64,000 nt of DNA from Anodontia alba (lineage: Eukaryota > Mollusca > Bivalvia > Lucinida > Lucinidae). The stretch lies in NCBI GenBank assembly GCA_964016985.1, contig OZ024823.1, positions 42,008,264 through 42,072,263 on the forward strand, in the 5' to 3' direction. This document shows positions 44,415-54,438 of the stretch, piece after piece. The notes under the pieces were generated by a model. That model was given only the letters and a program-made list of their open reading frames with translations. It was not told the origin of the DNA and searched no databases. Each line of letters starts with the position of its first letter. Positions within the stretch are counted from its first letter, which is position 1. A program made the translations under genes and the position numbers.

Positions 44415-44933
44415 CATTAACCCATTAAAGTGCTAGTCAAGATGTTTTGAAAGCAGGGGAATATGGGATAAAGATGCTAAGTATTGAACAAAAAATTCAT
44501 GAAGTGGCTAATAGATCACATCAGAGCCTTACAGGGCATCTACACCATTTGAATTCTGTCATATCACCTGATATAATCAAATGAATTTAAGGAGAACCGA
44601 TGCACTTTCAGGGGAAGCAACCCAGTTAGAACTGTGTTTGCCTTTTGTAAAAAAAATTGCTCACCATGAGGACATGGATAAACTTGGCAGTTTTTAGCCC
44701 ATTTTTATAAGGGAGACAACTTTCTGACTCTCAGTTTGCTATTATGCTGCCGGGCCCCTTCTGAAAAGGGGTCTTCTCTAAAAGAAAATAATTTGTTATA
44801 AAGTGGTGCAAATTCTTCCTTTTAGAGTAGACCCACTTTCAGATGGGAGATAAGGTCCCCTTTTGGATGGGAGATAAGAGACAAAACAATTTTGACAGAG
44901 TTGTCTTCCTTTAAAGTGTATCCATTCCCATTC
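44415..44933. repeat. Spacer with palH palindrome
   Basis: CCGGGCCCCTTCTGAAAAGG, GGTCTTCTCTAAAAGAAAAT and the partial inverse TTCCTTTTAGAGTAGACCCA (44640-44930); GGGAGATAAG occurs twice. 44415-44640 shows nothing else. Confidence 0.5.
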
Positions 44934-45127
44934 AACCCTTAAGAGGCCACACCCACTTCCAGTTTTCAGCCAATCAGATTACTTGATCCAGACTGTTGAT
45001 ATAAATTCACTACCCAATGGCAAACAGTGCAGATCCAGATCAGTTGGCTTCTTCAGAAGCCAACTGATCTAGATCTACACTGTTTGCAAAGGCAGGGTAT
45101 ATCCAGGTTCAACAGGACTAAGGTTAA
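44934..45127 (-). repeat. palA MITE
   Basis: Left end shortened (CAACCCTTAAGAGGCCAC); hairpin intact; CAACAGGACTAAGGTTAA. Confidence 0.85.
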
Positions 45128-45175
45128 AAACAGTGTAGCAGGTGGATAGGGCCTCTTAAAGTTTTGTTTCATTAT

Positions 45176-45393
45176 ATGTTAAAGCTTAAACAGTGCCAAA
45201 CAAAATTTGTAGCAGACAACATTCTAAGTTTTTATATTTTGTATTTCAGAGTAAATACCGGTAAGTCATGACATTTCATGTAAATTGTCTGCTTGGCAGA
45301 TGATTCACATAAAATGTCAAGACTTATTTTCTAGAAAATAAAAAAAAAATATAAAAAATGTCATCTGCTGCAGTTTTAATTGGCACTTTAAAG
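45176..45393. repeat. palB MITE
   Basis: TGTTAAAGCTTAAACAGTGC to TTAATTGGCACTTTAAAG; GTCTGCTTGGCAGA centre. It lies 311 bp before the second CPSF2 exon. Confidence 0.85.
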
Positions 45394-45559
45394 GTGAACA
45401 AGTCTAGATTATGAGTGTCCCATGTTGCTCAATCATATATATATAGTAAAAATCGGAATTAAGGGGGTTATATCAGAATTTTTCAGCTTTTCAATTTGTT
45501 TTTTATTTTTGTCTATGTGACATCCCTTATTGAGATAATGGACATATTCAGTTTCATAG

Positions 45560-45601
45560 ATGGAAGAATCTGCTTCAGAAACTCAGGGTGAAAGGTTTAA
45601 G
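45560..45601 (+). other. Possible cassette exon of CPSF2 (weak)
   Basis: The 42 nt are preceded by TTTCATAG and followed by GTGTTG. They are open in the phase required by the flanking CPSF2 exons (phase 0 in and out) and encode MEESASETQGERFK. The surrounding 45420-45660 is not a recognised repeat. Against it, the direct junction of the neighbouring exons already matches the vertebrate protein length. Treat it as a candidate only. Confidence 0.15.
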
Positions 45602-45704
45602 GTGTTGTCTATAAGGCCTGCTAGGAAATATGAACCTGTTGCAGAGGCTTTGAATTGTGGCATTTCATTGTTTCTTCATGCAATTCTCTGTTGTTTCATT
45701 TCAG

Positions 45705-45808
45705 ACAAAAGGTCGGACAGGATTTTTCAAGCAAGCCAAGAAGGCCTATCCTATGTTTCCTCACACAGAAGAAAGAATAAAGTGGGATGAATATGGAGAA
45801 ATCATAAG
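45705..45808 (+). CDS. CPSF2: CPSF2 (CPSF100) internal exon, FFKQAKK...WDEYGE segment
   Basis: This is the most diagnostic exon in the window. It is 104 nt, with acceptor TTTCAG at 45699-45704 and donor GT at 45809. It starts in phase 0 and gives [19 protein letters not shown], then [13 protein letters not shown], with two bases (AG) carried into the next exon. From knowledge of the family, vertebrate CPSF2 has an almost identical block ([30 protein letters not shown]) directly after KHDLM. The spacing between KQE of the previous exon and FFKQ (six residues) matches the human protein, so no exon is required between them. The donor (GTTATT) is weak but keeps the GT. The intron before it is 29,636 nt, almost all repeats. 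Confidence 0.95.
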
Positions 45809-45964
45809 GTTATTTTCCCTTTTTTACACCTTATTGTATTTGACCTAATTAAAACACTGTGTGCTTAAGCTATAAAGTTTCATCAAGGTATTCCTTAGGG
45901 GTACTTACTTATGGTATGTACAACAGGACCATAGCAACAGATAGGGCACTTTATTTCATCTGAA

Positions 45965-46097
45965 AAATGCTGATATCTTTCTTATTACTCCACGAAAACA
46001 TATGTTGTGGGTACTCATTAGAAGTGCCTTGGCGAGACACTTCTAATGAGTACCCACAACATATGTTATCGTAGAGAAATAAGAAAAATATTATGTG
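45965..46097. repeat. palD MITE, near-perfect hairpin
   Basis: GAAAACATATGTTGTGGGTA, CTCATTAGAAGTGCCTTGGC and the inverse. Confidence 0.9.
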
Positions 46098-46367
46098 GAT
46101 ACCCCCTCTTATCTGTAGCTATGCAGGACTTGAGAAAATACAGGGCAGTCCAAGACCAGTTTTTGAAGAGCTGGATAGTTTTTCACTTCAGAGGGATATC
46201 CAAAAATTGGTCCATAATAATTCACATTTTCTAATATTAGACTAAAATTATCTGGAGCTATAAAAACAAACCTTTTATCAACACATAGCTTGATCCCCAT
46301 GTAAAAAATATGTAACTGCCCATTTGATTGACCTGTGAAAAAAATCAGTATCGGCTGTTAACTTATT

Positions 46368-46590
46368 TACCCTAAGTATTGGGACACCTTAATGCCTTAC
46401 CATTCTGGTATTAAACTTTGAACAAGTCTAGTTTACCACATCTTTTATATTGCTGGATGAGTGGTAGAAAGACAGTGTAGATGCGGAACAGAAGCCACAT
46501 GTTTTGGGGCATCTGATCTGGGTCTACACTGTTTGATTAGGCCTGTCTGTCCCAACATAAGGGGCTATTGCAGTAAATATAAAAAGGACA
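46368..46590. repeat. palF MITE, full length
   Basis: ATTTACCCTAAGTATTGGGA; hairpin GACAGTGTAGATGCGG...GGGTCTACACTGTTTGATTA; ends CAACATAAGGGGCTATTGCA, GTAAATAT. Confidence 0.7.
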
Positions 46591-47047
46591 GTGCCTCATA
46601 CCTGCTTGGTCATTGCATTACAAGAATAACATGTTTTTCTCACTGTTGCTAATTTGTTTATTTGATTTGAAAAAATCTGTTTATGTGCTTCATTCACCTG
46701 CATTGTAATTTTAATGTTCTCAACCTGCCGAAGTGCTAGGCCTAGATGAGGCACTGGGATGAAACACTGTTTTTTTTTTAATGGTCTGTAGAAAGAAAGA
46801 AAAAAAATGTAGTGGCTGTCAGCAACACAATGCCAACACAAAATCATGACTTGCCACATGTGAAGACATTCCATTTTGTTTCCCTTTTGCGCTTGATTGA
46901 TGTGAAAGTACATTAAATTGCCCGTGTCTGATAATATTGAGCTATATTGCTGTTTATAATCGTGATACTAATGCGCATGTAAGTTTAGCAAATGTAAGCA
47001 TTGTTGGTGTGTCAGTCATTATGTGGAAATTGCAATACGCAAATTTT
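46591..47047. other. Spacer, nothing recognised
   Basis: No exon with CPSF2 similarity and no repeat family was recognised. Confidence 0.3.
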
Positions 47048-47298
47048 TTAACCCTTAAGACGCCAAGAAAACCTGCATCTGAAAATATTGTCTGTTTATG
47101 TCGTCTGCTGAATATTCTTGCAAACTTTTCAAACCTATTTTTGCATATAGGCAAACAGTGTGGACCCAGATTAGACTGAGCTTAAACTTAAAGGAGCCGT
47201 CTGATCTGGGTCCACACTGTTTGCAACAATGACTTTTAAAGTAACTGGCAGAAGACAAAGCTGATGACAATTGTTGTGATTGGTGCTTTAAGGGTTAA
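47048..47298. repeat. Chimeric MITE: palB ends, palA/palF-like core
   Basis: Ends TTAACCCTTAAGACGCCAAG and ATTGGTGCTTTAAGGGTTAA are palB type. The core hairpin is GGCAAACAGTGTGGACCCAG and inverse, as in palF. Confidence 0.85.
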
Positions 47299-47399
47299 CA
47301 ATGGTTATGGAAAATATCAAGATTTCCACTTGGCAAACTTCGTAAATGCGGCTGAAAATGACTCAGCAACCTCCGGAAGTGATGCAGAAAATGACTGGA

Positions 47400-47877
47400 C
47401 CCATTGGCAATTTTCAGTTTTTCCAGCCCTGATGTAAAAGTCAGTCAAAAATTTAATCAAAGGAGAGTAACTCAGAAATTAAGGAAGGGAGAGCAATCTT
47501 TTTTGTACCTTACACACCATTTTAACCTCATACACATTGCTATAAAGTTTCATCGATATTCCTTGTTACCTAGTTATGGTGCACACAAGGATAGTATGAA
47601 GAAAATCTGATCAGAGGGAAGTAACTCAGAAAGTAAGAAAGGGAGAGTGATCATTTTTGCATGCAGCACACAGGACCTCATACACTTTGCTATGAAATTT
47701 CATCAAGATATACTATTTCATTACTGAGTTATGTTATGAACAAGAATAGTGCGAAAAAATCTAATGAAAGGAGGTAACTCAGAAACTAAGAATGGGGGTG
47801 CAATATGTTTGTACATGACACACAGTCTTGACCTCATACCCATTGCTATAAAGTTGCATCAAAATATTTTATATGAT
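47400..47877 (+). repeat. Tandem array, about 155-160 bp period, left block
   Basis: AGGGAAGTAACTCAGAAA, AAGAAAGGGAGAGCAATC, CTCATACACATTGCTATAAA, GTTTCATC. Three units, then the 3.2-kb insertion. Confidence 0.85.
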
Positions 47878-49544
47878 TACGGTAAATGTCCTAAAATTTC
47901 GAACAAAATTAAATAATTTCAGTTCTTGCTGTTCGAAATTTTAGAAATTATGATTTGCTAAAAAATTTACTGTTCGAAATTTTTGGACAGATTCACTTAC
48001 AGCCAAAATTGACCTGGCTATCGGAGGCTTTTGGGCACCCGAAACGACAAAAAAGGACCTACACGATGAAAGGGTTTTCTTATTTCCTATGTGTGATTGG
48101 TAAACTGCATGTGAAATTGTATGAATTAATAAATAATTATCACACTGATGTTTGTTTTCAATTCCATCCGATTAATTCTATGTCATATAATGTTTCTCAT
48201 AACGCAAAACAATAAATTATCCGGTACACTAATTAATCACCAGATACGTTTGTTCGGCACTCCGGGAATGTGCCACTTTCTTAAAATAGGCTGGCTTAGT
48301 CCAGTGTCTAATACGTAACTACCCTCTTCACTTTACCGCACTGAGATACACAGGCTGACCAAAAAATACTTCAAAAGGTTACTGCACGTTTGGTCTTGTT
48401 TGAGCCACTATAGAAACACAAAAGTCCCTTTCCTCAAAGGTGCAGTGTACGGAGTTTAAATGTGAAAAGCGCAGACTGATTAGAATTTCCGCCGTTTTGA
48501 AGCGCAGTATTCACACTGCTTGCTAACATAATGCATTCTGTTGGCGATATGCGTAGGCTCAGATCAGACCGCCCCGATACATAGACTGCGCGGATGTGCA
48601 TGTTCATCTTGTCTATGCTGGTCTCAAATGTCATAAGGTCGTTTCTATTGGAAAGGACTCATACATAAATGAACAGTGCGGACAACCAGATATGAATGCA
48701 GCCTGATCAAGATCAAAGATTTTAGCTCTACACCAAACTGAACTACATATGCCAAACCTGTGAACTGCCATTATTGTTTTTAGCAATATTTCTTTCTTTA
48801 AAAAAATGTATTGTCGTTAAGAATTCGGTAACGAAACTTATTGCAAGAATTATCTGTCATCAATAAGATCCCTGTTCAGGCAAAAATGTCCCTTTGTGTA
48901 TATGTGTAAGTCACATCAGAGTGCAAGACGCAGTCTAGTGCAGGATGGTGTCCACTCAGTTCGCTGATTAGGTAATTGGGTATAAAACATTAATACATGA
49001 ATCGCAGTCTCCAGCAAGTGCACAGACTGATCATATTTGTAACAAATGATTAGGTTCATTTTGGCTTGTTGGGACCTATCATCTCTGTTGGGACCATTAC
49101 CTGTTCAAATACCTGAGCATATCATGACAATCACGCGGTCAGACAGGAAATATTTTGCTGGAGGCGTTAATCCCCACGACGAAAACGTTTTCGGCGTGCT
49201 TATTGAAACCTTTAGCACGCTAAACTTAAATATTAGCAGCAGATATTATCGAATGACGCATTGTATGGACGAGCAGGAACGACCCAGATCAGAATGCGCG
49301 GATGCACTTGCTAATTTACAATTTGGCGTGTAGCGCATTCTTACTATCGCATGTGCGTCACGCTTTGCAGAAATGATCAATCTTGAAATTCTTACCGAAA
49401 TACAGGAATACTATCGAAATACCGGAATACCCGTGAAAAAAAAACAGGAATACCTGTGAAGACACCAATACTGGCTTTAATTAAGAAACGAATATACTCG
49501 GAGGACAATCTTGAAAAACCCGGAGGCCAAGTCCCCTATTCCCC

Positions 49545-50545
49545 CCAAATTAGTTTCATTCCCTTGGTCTCTGCGGCGTCTGATCTGGGTCTACGCTGTT
49601 TGCATAGGCCTATCTGTTTGAATATTTATGTCCTTTAACTTTTTAATACGTGCCAGTTTCATATGCATTTCTGACGAGAAAAGGCTCTATAATATAGGTT
49701 TGTTTTTCTCCTGAAGAGGTTTCCCGCCACGATTTCAGGTGACGTACCGCTACGAGCACATAGTTTCTTAATGCGGGGCAAGGGAAATGTTGCTTTGTGA
49801 CTGTTCTTTTTCTGGGTATTTAAATAATTATAATGTTCTAAATATATACATAATGTAAAAGAATAACAGTACTAATATTTACTTATACCCTGGTAAATGC
49901 GGAGTAAGGTCCTCACTCTTTAGGTTTTTACTGTTTAAAGGGAGCTAATTGCATATGCCTTGCTGATGAATTTTACGAGTCGGACCCAGCATTTTTTTAT
50001 GTATCAGGGGCGGGTCCAGGATGATTTCTGAAGGGGCTCGATTTGATCGAATTTCCGTACTTATTCTACGTATTCGAACAGACAGGCCTGAGCAAACAGT
50101 GTAGACCCAAATCAGACGCCGTAGACAGCATGTAAAACCTTCACTGTAACGGTGATGTAATTAACCAAAGATTTGTAATCTCTCCAAGAACTGGAGTTTA
50201 CATGCCTGTTTGTTACCACAAATGGCAAAATCTGACTGCCCTTGCATCGGAAGATGATCTGAGTCTTCACTTGTCGCACGTCTTATTGTCCTAAAAGTGT
50301 TCTCCAAATTTCCATGTTCCCCCTAACTAGTTTCATTCCCTCTTTCTCTGCAGCGTCTAATCTGAGTCTACAGTTTGCATAGGCCTATCTGTCCCAATAC
50401 TTAGGTTCTATTTTTAATATCTGCCAGTTCTGACGAAAAAAATGCTCTATAATTTAACGAACATAAGTGTGTTTTCCCTCTAAGCAGTTTCCGCCACGAT
50501 TTCTCGTGATGTTACTGTTACGAGCACGCGATATTCTTCATGCGG
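49545..50545 (+). repeat. Internal direct repeat of the 3.2-kb element (two diverged copies)
   Basis: About 200-240 bp at 49545-49785 and 50325-50545. Both have TAGTTTCATTCCCT, GTCTGATCTGGGTCTACG-like, TTTGCATAGGCCTATCTGT, CGCCACGATTTC and ACGAGCAC...ATGCGGG in the same order. Confidence 0.75.
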
Positions 50546-50756
50546 GAAGTAGTGGTGATATACACGAACAAACAGCAAATGGTCGGATCGTACAGTGTGG
50601 ATCCATATTTATCCCGGCCTTCGTTTTTCAACCTGAATATATATCATGTCTGCACAAGGTAACAACAGTTCTAGATCGCCTGCGCATAATCTAACTCTTA
50701 TCACGCGGACATCCACGTGACTGTCGCGTGGAAATGGCTAACATTGTGATGTAAGT

Positions 50757-50785
50757 CTCTCTCTCTCTCTCTTTTTTTTTTTTTT
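50757..50785 (+). repeat. (CT)n / poly-T microsatellite
   Basis: CTCTCTCTCTCTCTC followed by a T-run. Confidence 0.9.
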
Positions 50786-51126
50786 CCTTGTGAATTTTCA
50801 GTCAGTATCTCCTGGGTTTGTATAAAATTAAAATACGGTTCCCATGCCATTTATGTACATAAAATTCGTTATGACACTGCTGTGTGCATTTACGTTTTGC
50901 GGTGGCTTTCAACACTACTACTTTAGTTTCCGGTGCCGTAACAGAAGAAATTAGAATGTGCCGATAAGAAATTACTTGAAGAAAGCTGTGTTCGAAATTT
51001 TAGAAATCTCCTTTTTGTAAAACTACCACTGTTCGAGATTTAAGGACATTTCCAGAAATTATTTTGGGCAATAATATTATGTGTTCGAAATTTTAGAGTG
51101 TTCGAAATTTTAGGACATTTACCATA

Positions 51127-51800
51127 CCTTGTAATGGCATGCATAAGGATAGTGTGATAAAAAAAGCTACTCAAAGGGAAGTAACTTAGAAACTTAGAAA
51201 GGCAGAGCAACCCCTTTTTGGTACAGTATGTAGACCAACTTAGCCGCATACACTTTGCTATAAAGTTTAATCAAGTTTTTCCATATGATTACTTACTTAT
51301 GGTACGTACAAGGTTAGTCAAAAATTTAATCAGAGGGAAGTAATGCAGAAATTTAGAAAGGGAGAGCAATCTTTTTTTTTTTTTTTTATTCAACACACCA
51401 TCTTAACTCATATACATTGCTATAAAGTTTCATCGACATTCCATATTGTTGCCTAGTTATGGCGCACATAAGTATCGTATGAAAAAAAAATCTAATGAAA
51501 TTGAAGTAACTCAGGAAGTAAGAAAGGGAGAGCAATTACTTTTGCACACAATATACCATCTTGAACTCATACACATTGCTATGAAGTTTCATCCAGATAT
51601 TCCATATGGTTACCAAGTTAATATGCGCACAAGGACAATCTGAAAAAAAACTAATCAGAGGAAAGTTACTCAGAAACTAAGAAAGGGAGAGTAATCATTT
51701 TTGTAAGCGACATGCAGTCTTGACCTCATACACATTGCTATATAGTTTCATCAAAATATTCCTCATGGTTATCAAGTTATGACATGCATAAAAATTGTTT
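51127..51800 (+). repeat. Tandem array, right block
   Basis: Continuation of the array at 47400: four units of AGGGAAGTAA...GGGAGAGCAA...TACACATTGCTATAAAG. Its end runs into CCCTGGACGGATGGCTGGAT. Confidence 0.85.
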
Positions 51801-52097
51801 ACCCTGGACGGATGGCTGGATGGACAGCACATAGCCGGACAACGCCATAACATGTGTCCGTTTTTATAAAACAGGCATCTAATAAAACTATTAAAGCAGA
51901 CATCCTGCTGTTAGAAATAGACCAGTCCAAAGAGTTGTAGAAGAGTCCATTGGACATAAATGGGTTACAGGAAGAAAAGATCTAGCATGCTGAAGCACAA
52001 TTTATTCTTATTTATCCACAAAGACCTGAGATTAGAATTGTCACGTTGAGTTAATAACTCTGTTTCCATACCCACTTTACATGCAATAGAAACTTAT

Positions 52098-52297
52098 TTA
52101 ACCCTTAAGGTGCTAAGCAAAATTGTAGCAGAGGACATTCTGAATTTTTCAAATTGTAGCAGAGGATATTCTAAATTTTTATCATTATTTTTCAGAGCAA
52201 AGAAGACTTGCCTAGCAGATGATTCATATAAAATGTCAAGCATTATTTTCTCTGAAAAATCAAAAATCAAAATGTCGTCTGCTGCAGTTGTGATGTT
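52098..52297. repeat. palB MITE, right end missing
   Basis: TTAACCCTTAAGGTGCTAAG; the left arm segment AATTGTAGCAGAGGA occurs twice; ends GCTGCAGTTGTGATG. Confidence 0.8.
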
Positions 52298-52403
52298 AAT
52301 AATCCTGTTTTAATGGCTGCTTTGCATGCAGTTAAAACTTATTTAAATGTCTAGACAGAATATTATACTTCACATTAGAAACTCAGATCATGATTGATAA
52401 CTT

Positions 52404-52636
52404 TTAACCTTTAAACACCAAGCCAAATTCGTAGTTGATGACATTCTAGAATTATTATTATTAATATTATTTTTTTTTTGATTTTTCAGAGAACATAAAT
52501 CTTGGCATTTCATATTAATCATCTTCAAAGCCAACAATTCACATGCAATGTTAAAACTTATTTTCTCTGAAAAATAAAAATAAAAAAACATAGAATGTCG
52601 GCTGCTAGAAATCTTGCTTGGCGCTTTGAGGGTTAA
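52404..52636. repeat. palB MITE, diverged
   Basis: TTAACCTTTAAACACCAAGC to CTTGGCGCTTTGAGGGTTAA. Confidence 0.8.
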
Positions 52637-52797
52637 CTTTTAATTTGCATTAAATTGCAATAGAAACATGCAAATGAAAACTAACCAATGTAACATTGCG
52701 CAAACATCACCCAAAGAATCTATATGCCAAGAGAGAAATATAAGGAAGGGGATTGTATTTTCTGTGACACAAATGACTGACGGGGTTTGGCATGCTT

Positions 52798-53056
52798 TTA
52801 ACCCTTAAAGTGCCAAGCAAAATTTGTAGCAGACAACATTCAAAAAAAAAATTTTTTTTTTCAATGAAAACAAGTCTTGACATTTCATGTGAATCATCTG
52901 CCAAGCAGACAAATTCTTGACAATTCATGTGAATCGTCTGCCAAGCAGACGAATCACATGAAATATCAAGACTTGTTTTCTCTGAAAAATAAAAAAAAAA
53001 TAAATAAAAAAAAAATTACCGTCTGCTGCAGTTGTGAACGGCGCTTTAAGGGTTAA
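52798..53056. repeat. palB MITE with duplicated centre
   Basis: CATGTGAATCATCTGCCAAG with CAGAC (52887-52911) is repeated at 52927-52951. Ends TTAACCCTTAAAGTGCCAAG and ACGGCGCTTTAAGGGTTAA. Confidence 0.9.
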
Positions 53057-53194
53057 ACAAGAACACAAGTTCCCAGATGAAGCCTGTTGTTCCCTGTATG
53101 AAGTAGAAACCCTGAAATAATTTATTTTCTTATGAAGTTGTTTTTCTAGATAAAACTCATGAGGACTTGCTAAGGACGAGTATTTGATGGTCAT

Positions 53195-53325
53195 TTTTCT
53201 TGGATATTTTTTCTTATTCCTCCATAAAAACATATGTTGTGTGAGTGCTCATTTGAAGCACCTCAATGAGGCACTTCTAATGAGTACGTTTTTATGAAGA
53301 AATTGTTAATATTATCAAGTACTCC
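53195..53325. repeat. palD MITE, right arm partly deleted
   Basis: AAAAACATATGTTGTGTGAG, AAGCACCTCAATGAGGCACT centre, then CTAATGAGTACGTTTTTATG. Confidence 0.8.
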
Positions 53326-53384
53326 CCTCACACACTCTTACATGTAGGTTTCTTTTTTCACAGAAATGCCATTGTCCGTTTGTT

Positions 53385-53597
53385 TTAACCATTGTCCAGC
53401 TGAGTAAATTAAGATGCCATGCCTATTTCTAATTTTCAGCCAATCAAATGACTTGTTCCAGATTGTTGATATAAATTCACATACTTAATGGCAACAGTGC
53501 AGATCCAGATCAGTTGGCTTCTGAAGAAGCCAACTGATCTGGATCTACACTGTTTGCAAAGATAGGACATATCCGGGTTCAGCAGGACTAGGGTTAA
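53385..53597 (-). repeat. palA MITE, complete
   Basis: TTAACCATTGTCCAGCTGAG; GGCTTCTGAAGAAGCC centre; GCAGGACTAGGGTTAA. Confidence 0.9.
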
Positions 53598-54014
53598 GTA
53601 AATATCCCTTTGGGCAACATCTTTGCTTTGTATATCTATGTATACAGAAGCTTGGATATTTGCAGAGCTTGCTTAATATTGTATACTGTTAACATAATAA
53701 CATATTGGAGCAAGTCAAGCAAAAAAGTGTCTTCGAACATGCACAAAATGCACTATTCAAATCACCCTGTATATGCACAAAGTATCATTCAGGCCTTAGC
53801 TCTGCATTCATACATCCTTTAGTATCCAGTGATTCTGTTAGCAGACAGTGAAGGCTCTGATCAGACTGCATGGATGCACAGGCTGATCTGGGCCTTCTCT
53901 GTCGGCATATGCCTGAAGACATGTTTTTGCATGGCATGGCCCATTCCACAAACAGTTTTTCAGAAACAGACCCAGATTAGGTAGGTGCCTATAATAAATG
54001 AAGGCTACCTTGAG
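53598..54014. other. Spacer, nothing recognised
   Basis: Contains AGACAGTGAAGGCTCTGATC with AGGCTGATCTGGGCCTTCTC (53841-53900), an imperfect palindrome of another small family. No exon. Confidence 0.35.
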
Positions 54015-54226
54015 TTAACCCTTAAAGCACCAAGGAAAATTTGAAGCAGACGACATTCTAAATTTTATATATTTTTTATTTTTCAGAGAAAACAAGTCTT
54101 GACTTTTCATGTGAATAGTCTGCCCAGCAGACGATTCACATGAAAAGTCAAGTTGTTTTCTCTGAAAAATAAGAAAAAAATCAAATTGTCCTCTGCTATA
54201 GTCATGATCGGTGCTTTAAGGGTTAA
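54015..54226. repeat. palB MITE next to a CPSF2 splice acceptor
   Basis: TTAACCCTTAAAGCACCAAG to ATCGGTGCTTTAAGGGTTAA; GTCTGCCCAGCAGAC centre. Its end is followed by TAGTC, a T-run and CAG of the exon at 54254. Confidence 0.95.
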
Positions 54227-54253
54227 TAGTCTTTTTTTTTTTTTTTTTTTCAG

Positions 54254-54308
54254 ACCAGAAGATTACACAATAGTAGAAGCACCTGTCCAAGATGAAGAGA
54301 TGACAGCT
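54254..54308 (+). CDS. CPSF2: CPSF2 (CPSF100) internal exon, PED...E segment
   Basis: This is a 55-nt exon after a long T-run ending in CAG (54251-54253) and before GTATGT (54309). The first base completes the arginine codon begun in the previous exon (AG+A). It then reads PEDYTIVEAPVQDEEMTA and leaves in phase 0. Vertebrate CPSF2 has EIIKPEDF followed by a variable acidic stretch at this position, so order and phase both support the call. The exon is short, and only PED and the acidic character are conserved, so the identification rests mainly on linkage to the previous exon. A TTAA-flanked palindromic MITE ends at 54226, only 27 bp before the exon. No further CPSF2 exon was recognised downstream. 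Confidence 0.85.
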
Positions 54309-54438
54309 GTATGTATAAACACTGAATAGCTGAAATAAGAGACTGACCATTTGATTTTTATGGGGGCGGTGGGCGGGAAGATGTGTTCGGGCCTTGCAAT
54401 TTTTTTTCTTCCACGACACGAGCCTGTTTTTTTTTTTT

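Larger units (their letters stand above)
16069..45704 (+). other. CPSF2 intron (about 29.6 kb)
   Basis: Inferred from the flanking exons: donor GTAAAT and acceptor TTTCAG, phase 0. It contains SINEs, dozens of palindromic MITEs, hairpin-started tandem elements and satellites. No other convincing exon was recognised; a weak cassette candidate lies at 45560-45601. Confidence 0.85.
47880..51124. mobile_element. 3.2-kb terminal-inverted-repeat element inserted in the tandem array
   Basis: The left end GGTAAATGTCCTAAAATTTC, GAACA and the right end are inverted repeats (about 25 of 26 bases). TA lies on each side (47878-47879, 51125-51126). Removing it rejoins GATTACCTTGTAATGGCATG, which fits the array unit. 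Seven TTCGAAATTTTA-type motifs sit in the end regions. No transposase was recognised. A 95-codon open frame at 49046-49333 (plus strand) matches nothing known to me. The interior carries palF pieces (about 49565-49640, 50060-50115, 50345-50400) and a duplicated segment. Confidence 0.8.
45809..54253 (+). other. CPSF2 intron (about 8.4 kb)
   Basis: Phase-2 intron between two linked CPSF2 exons. It holds a tandem array split by a 3.2-kb inverted-repeat element, and a cluster of palB MITEs at its 3' end. Confidence 0.85.

Noticed and set aside
46100..46215. Possible extra CPSF2 exon after CTGTAG
   Set aside because: A short open stretch with an AG border, but no similarity to the CPSF2 segment expected there, and the flanking exons already join correctly.
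49046..49333. 95-codon open frame inside the 3.2-kb element as a gene
   Set aside because: No recognised motif, no splice or promoter context, and the length is near what chance allows; mentioned in the element entry but not called as a gene.
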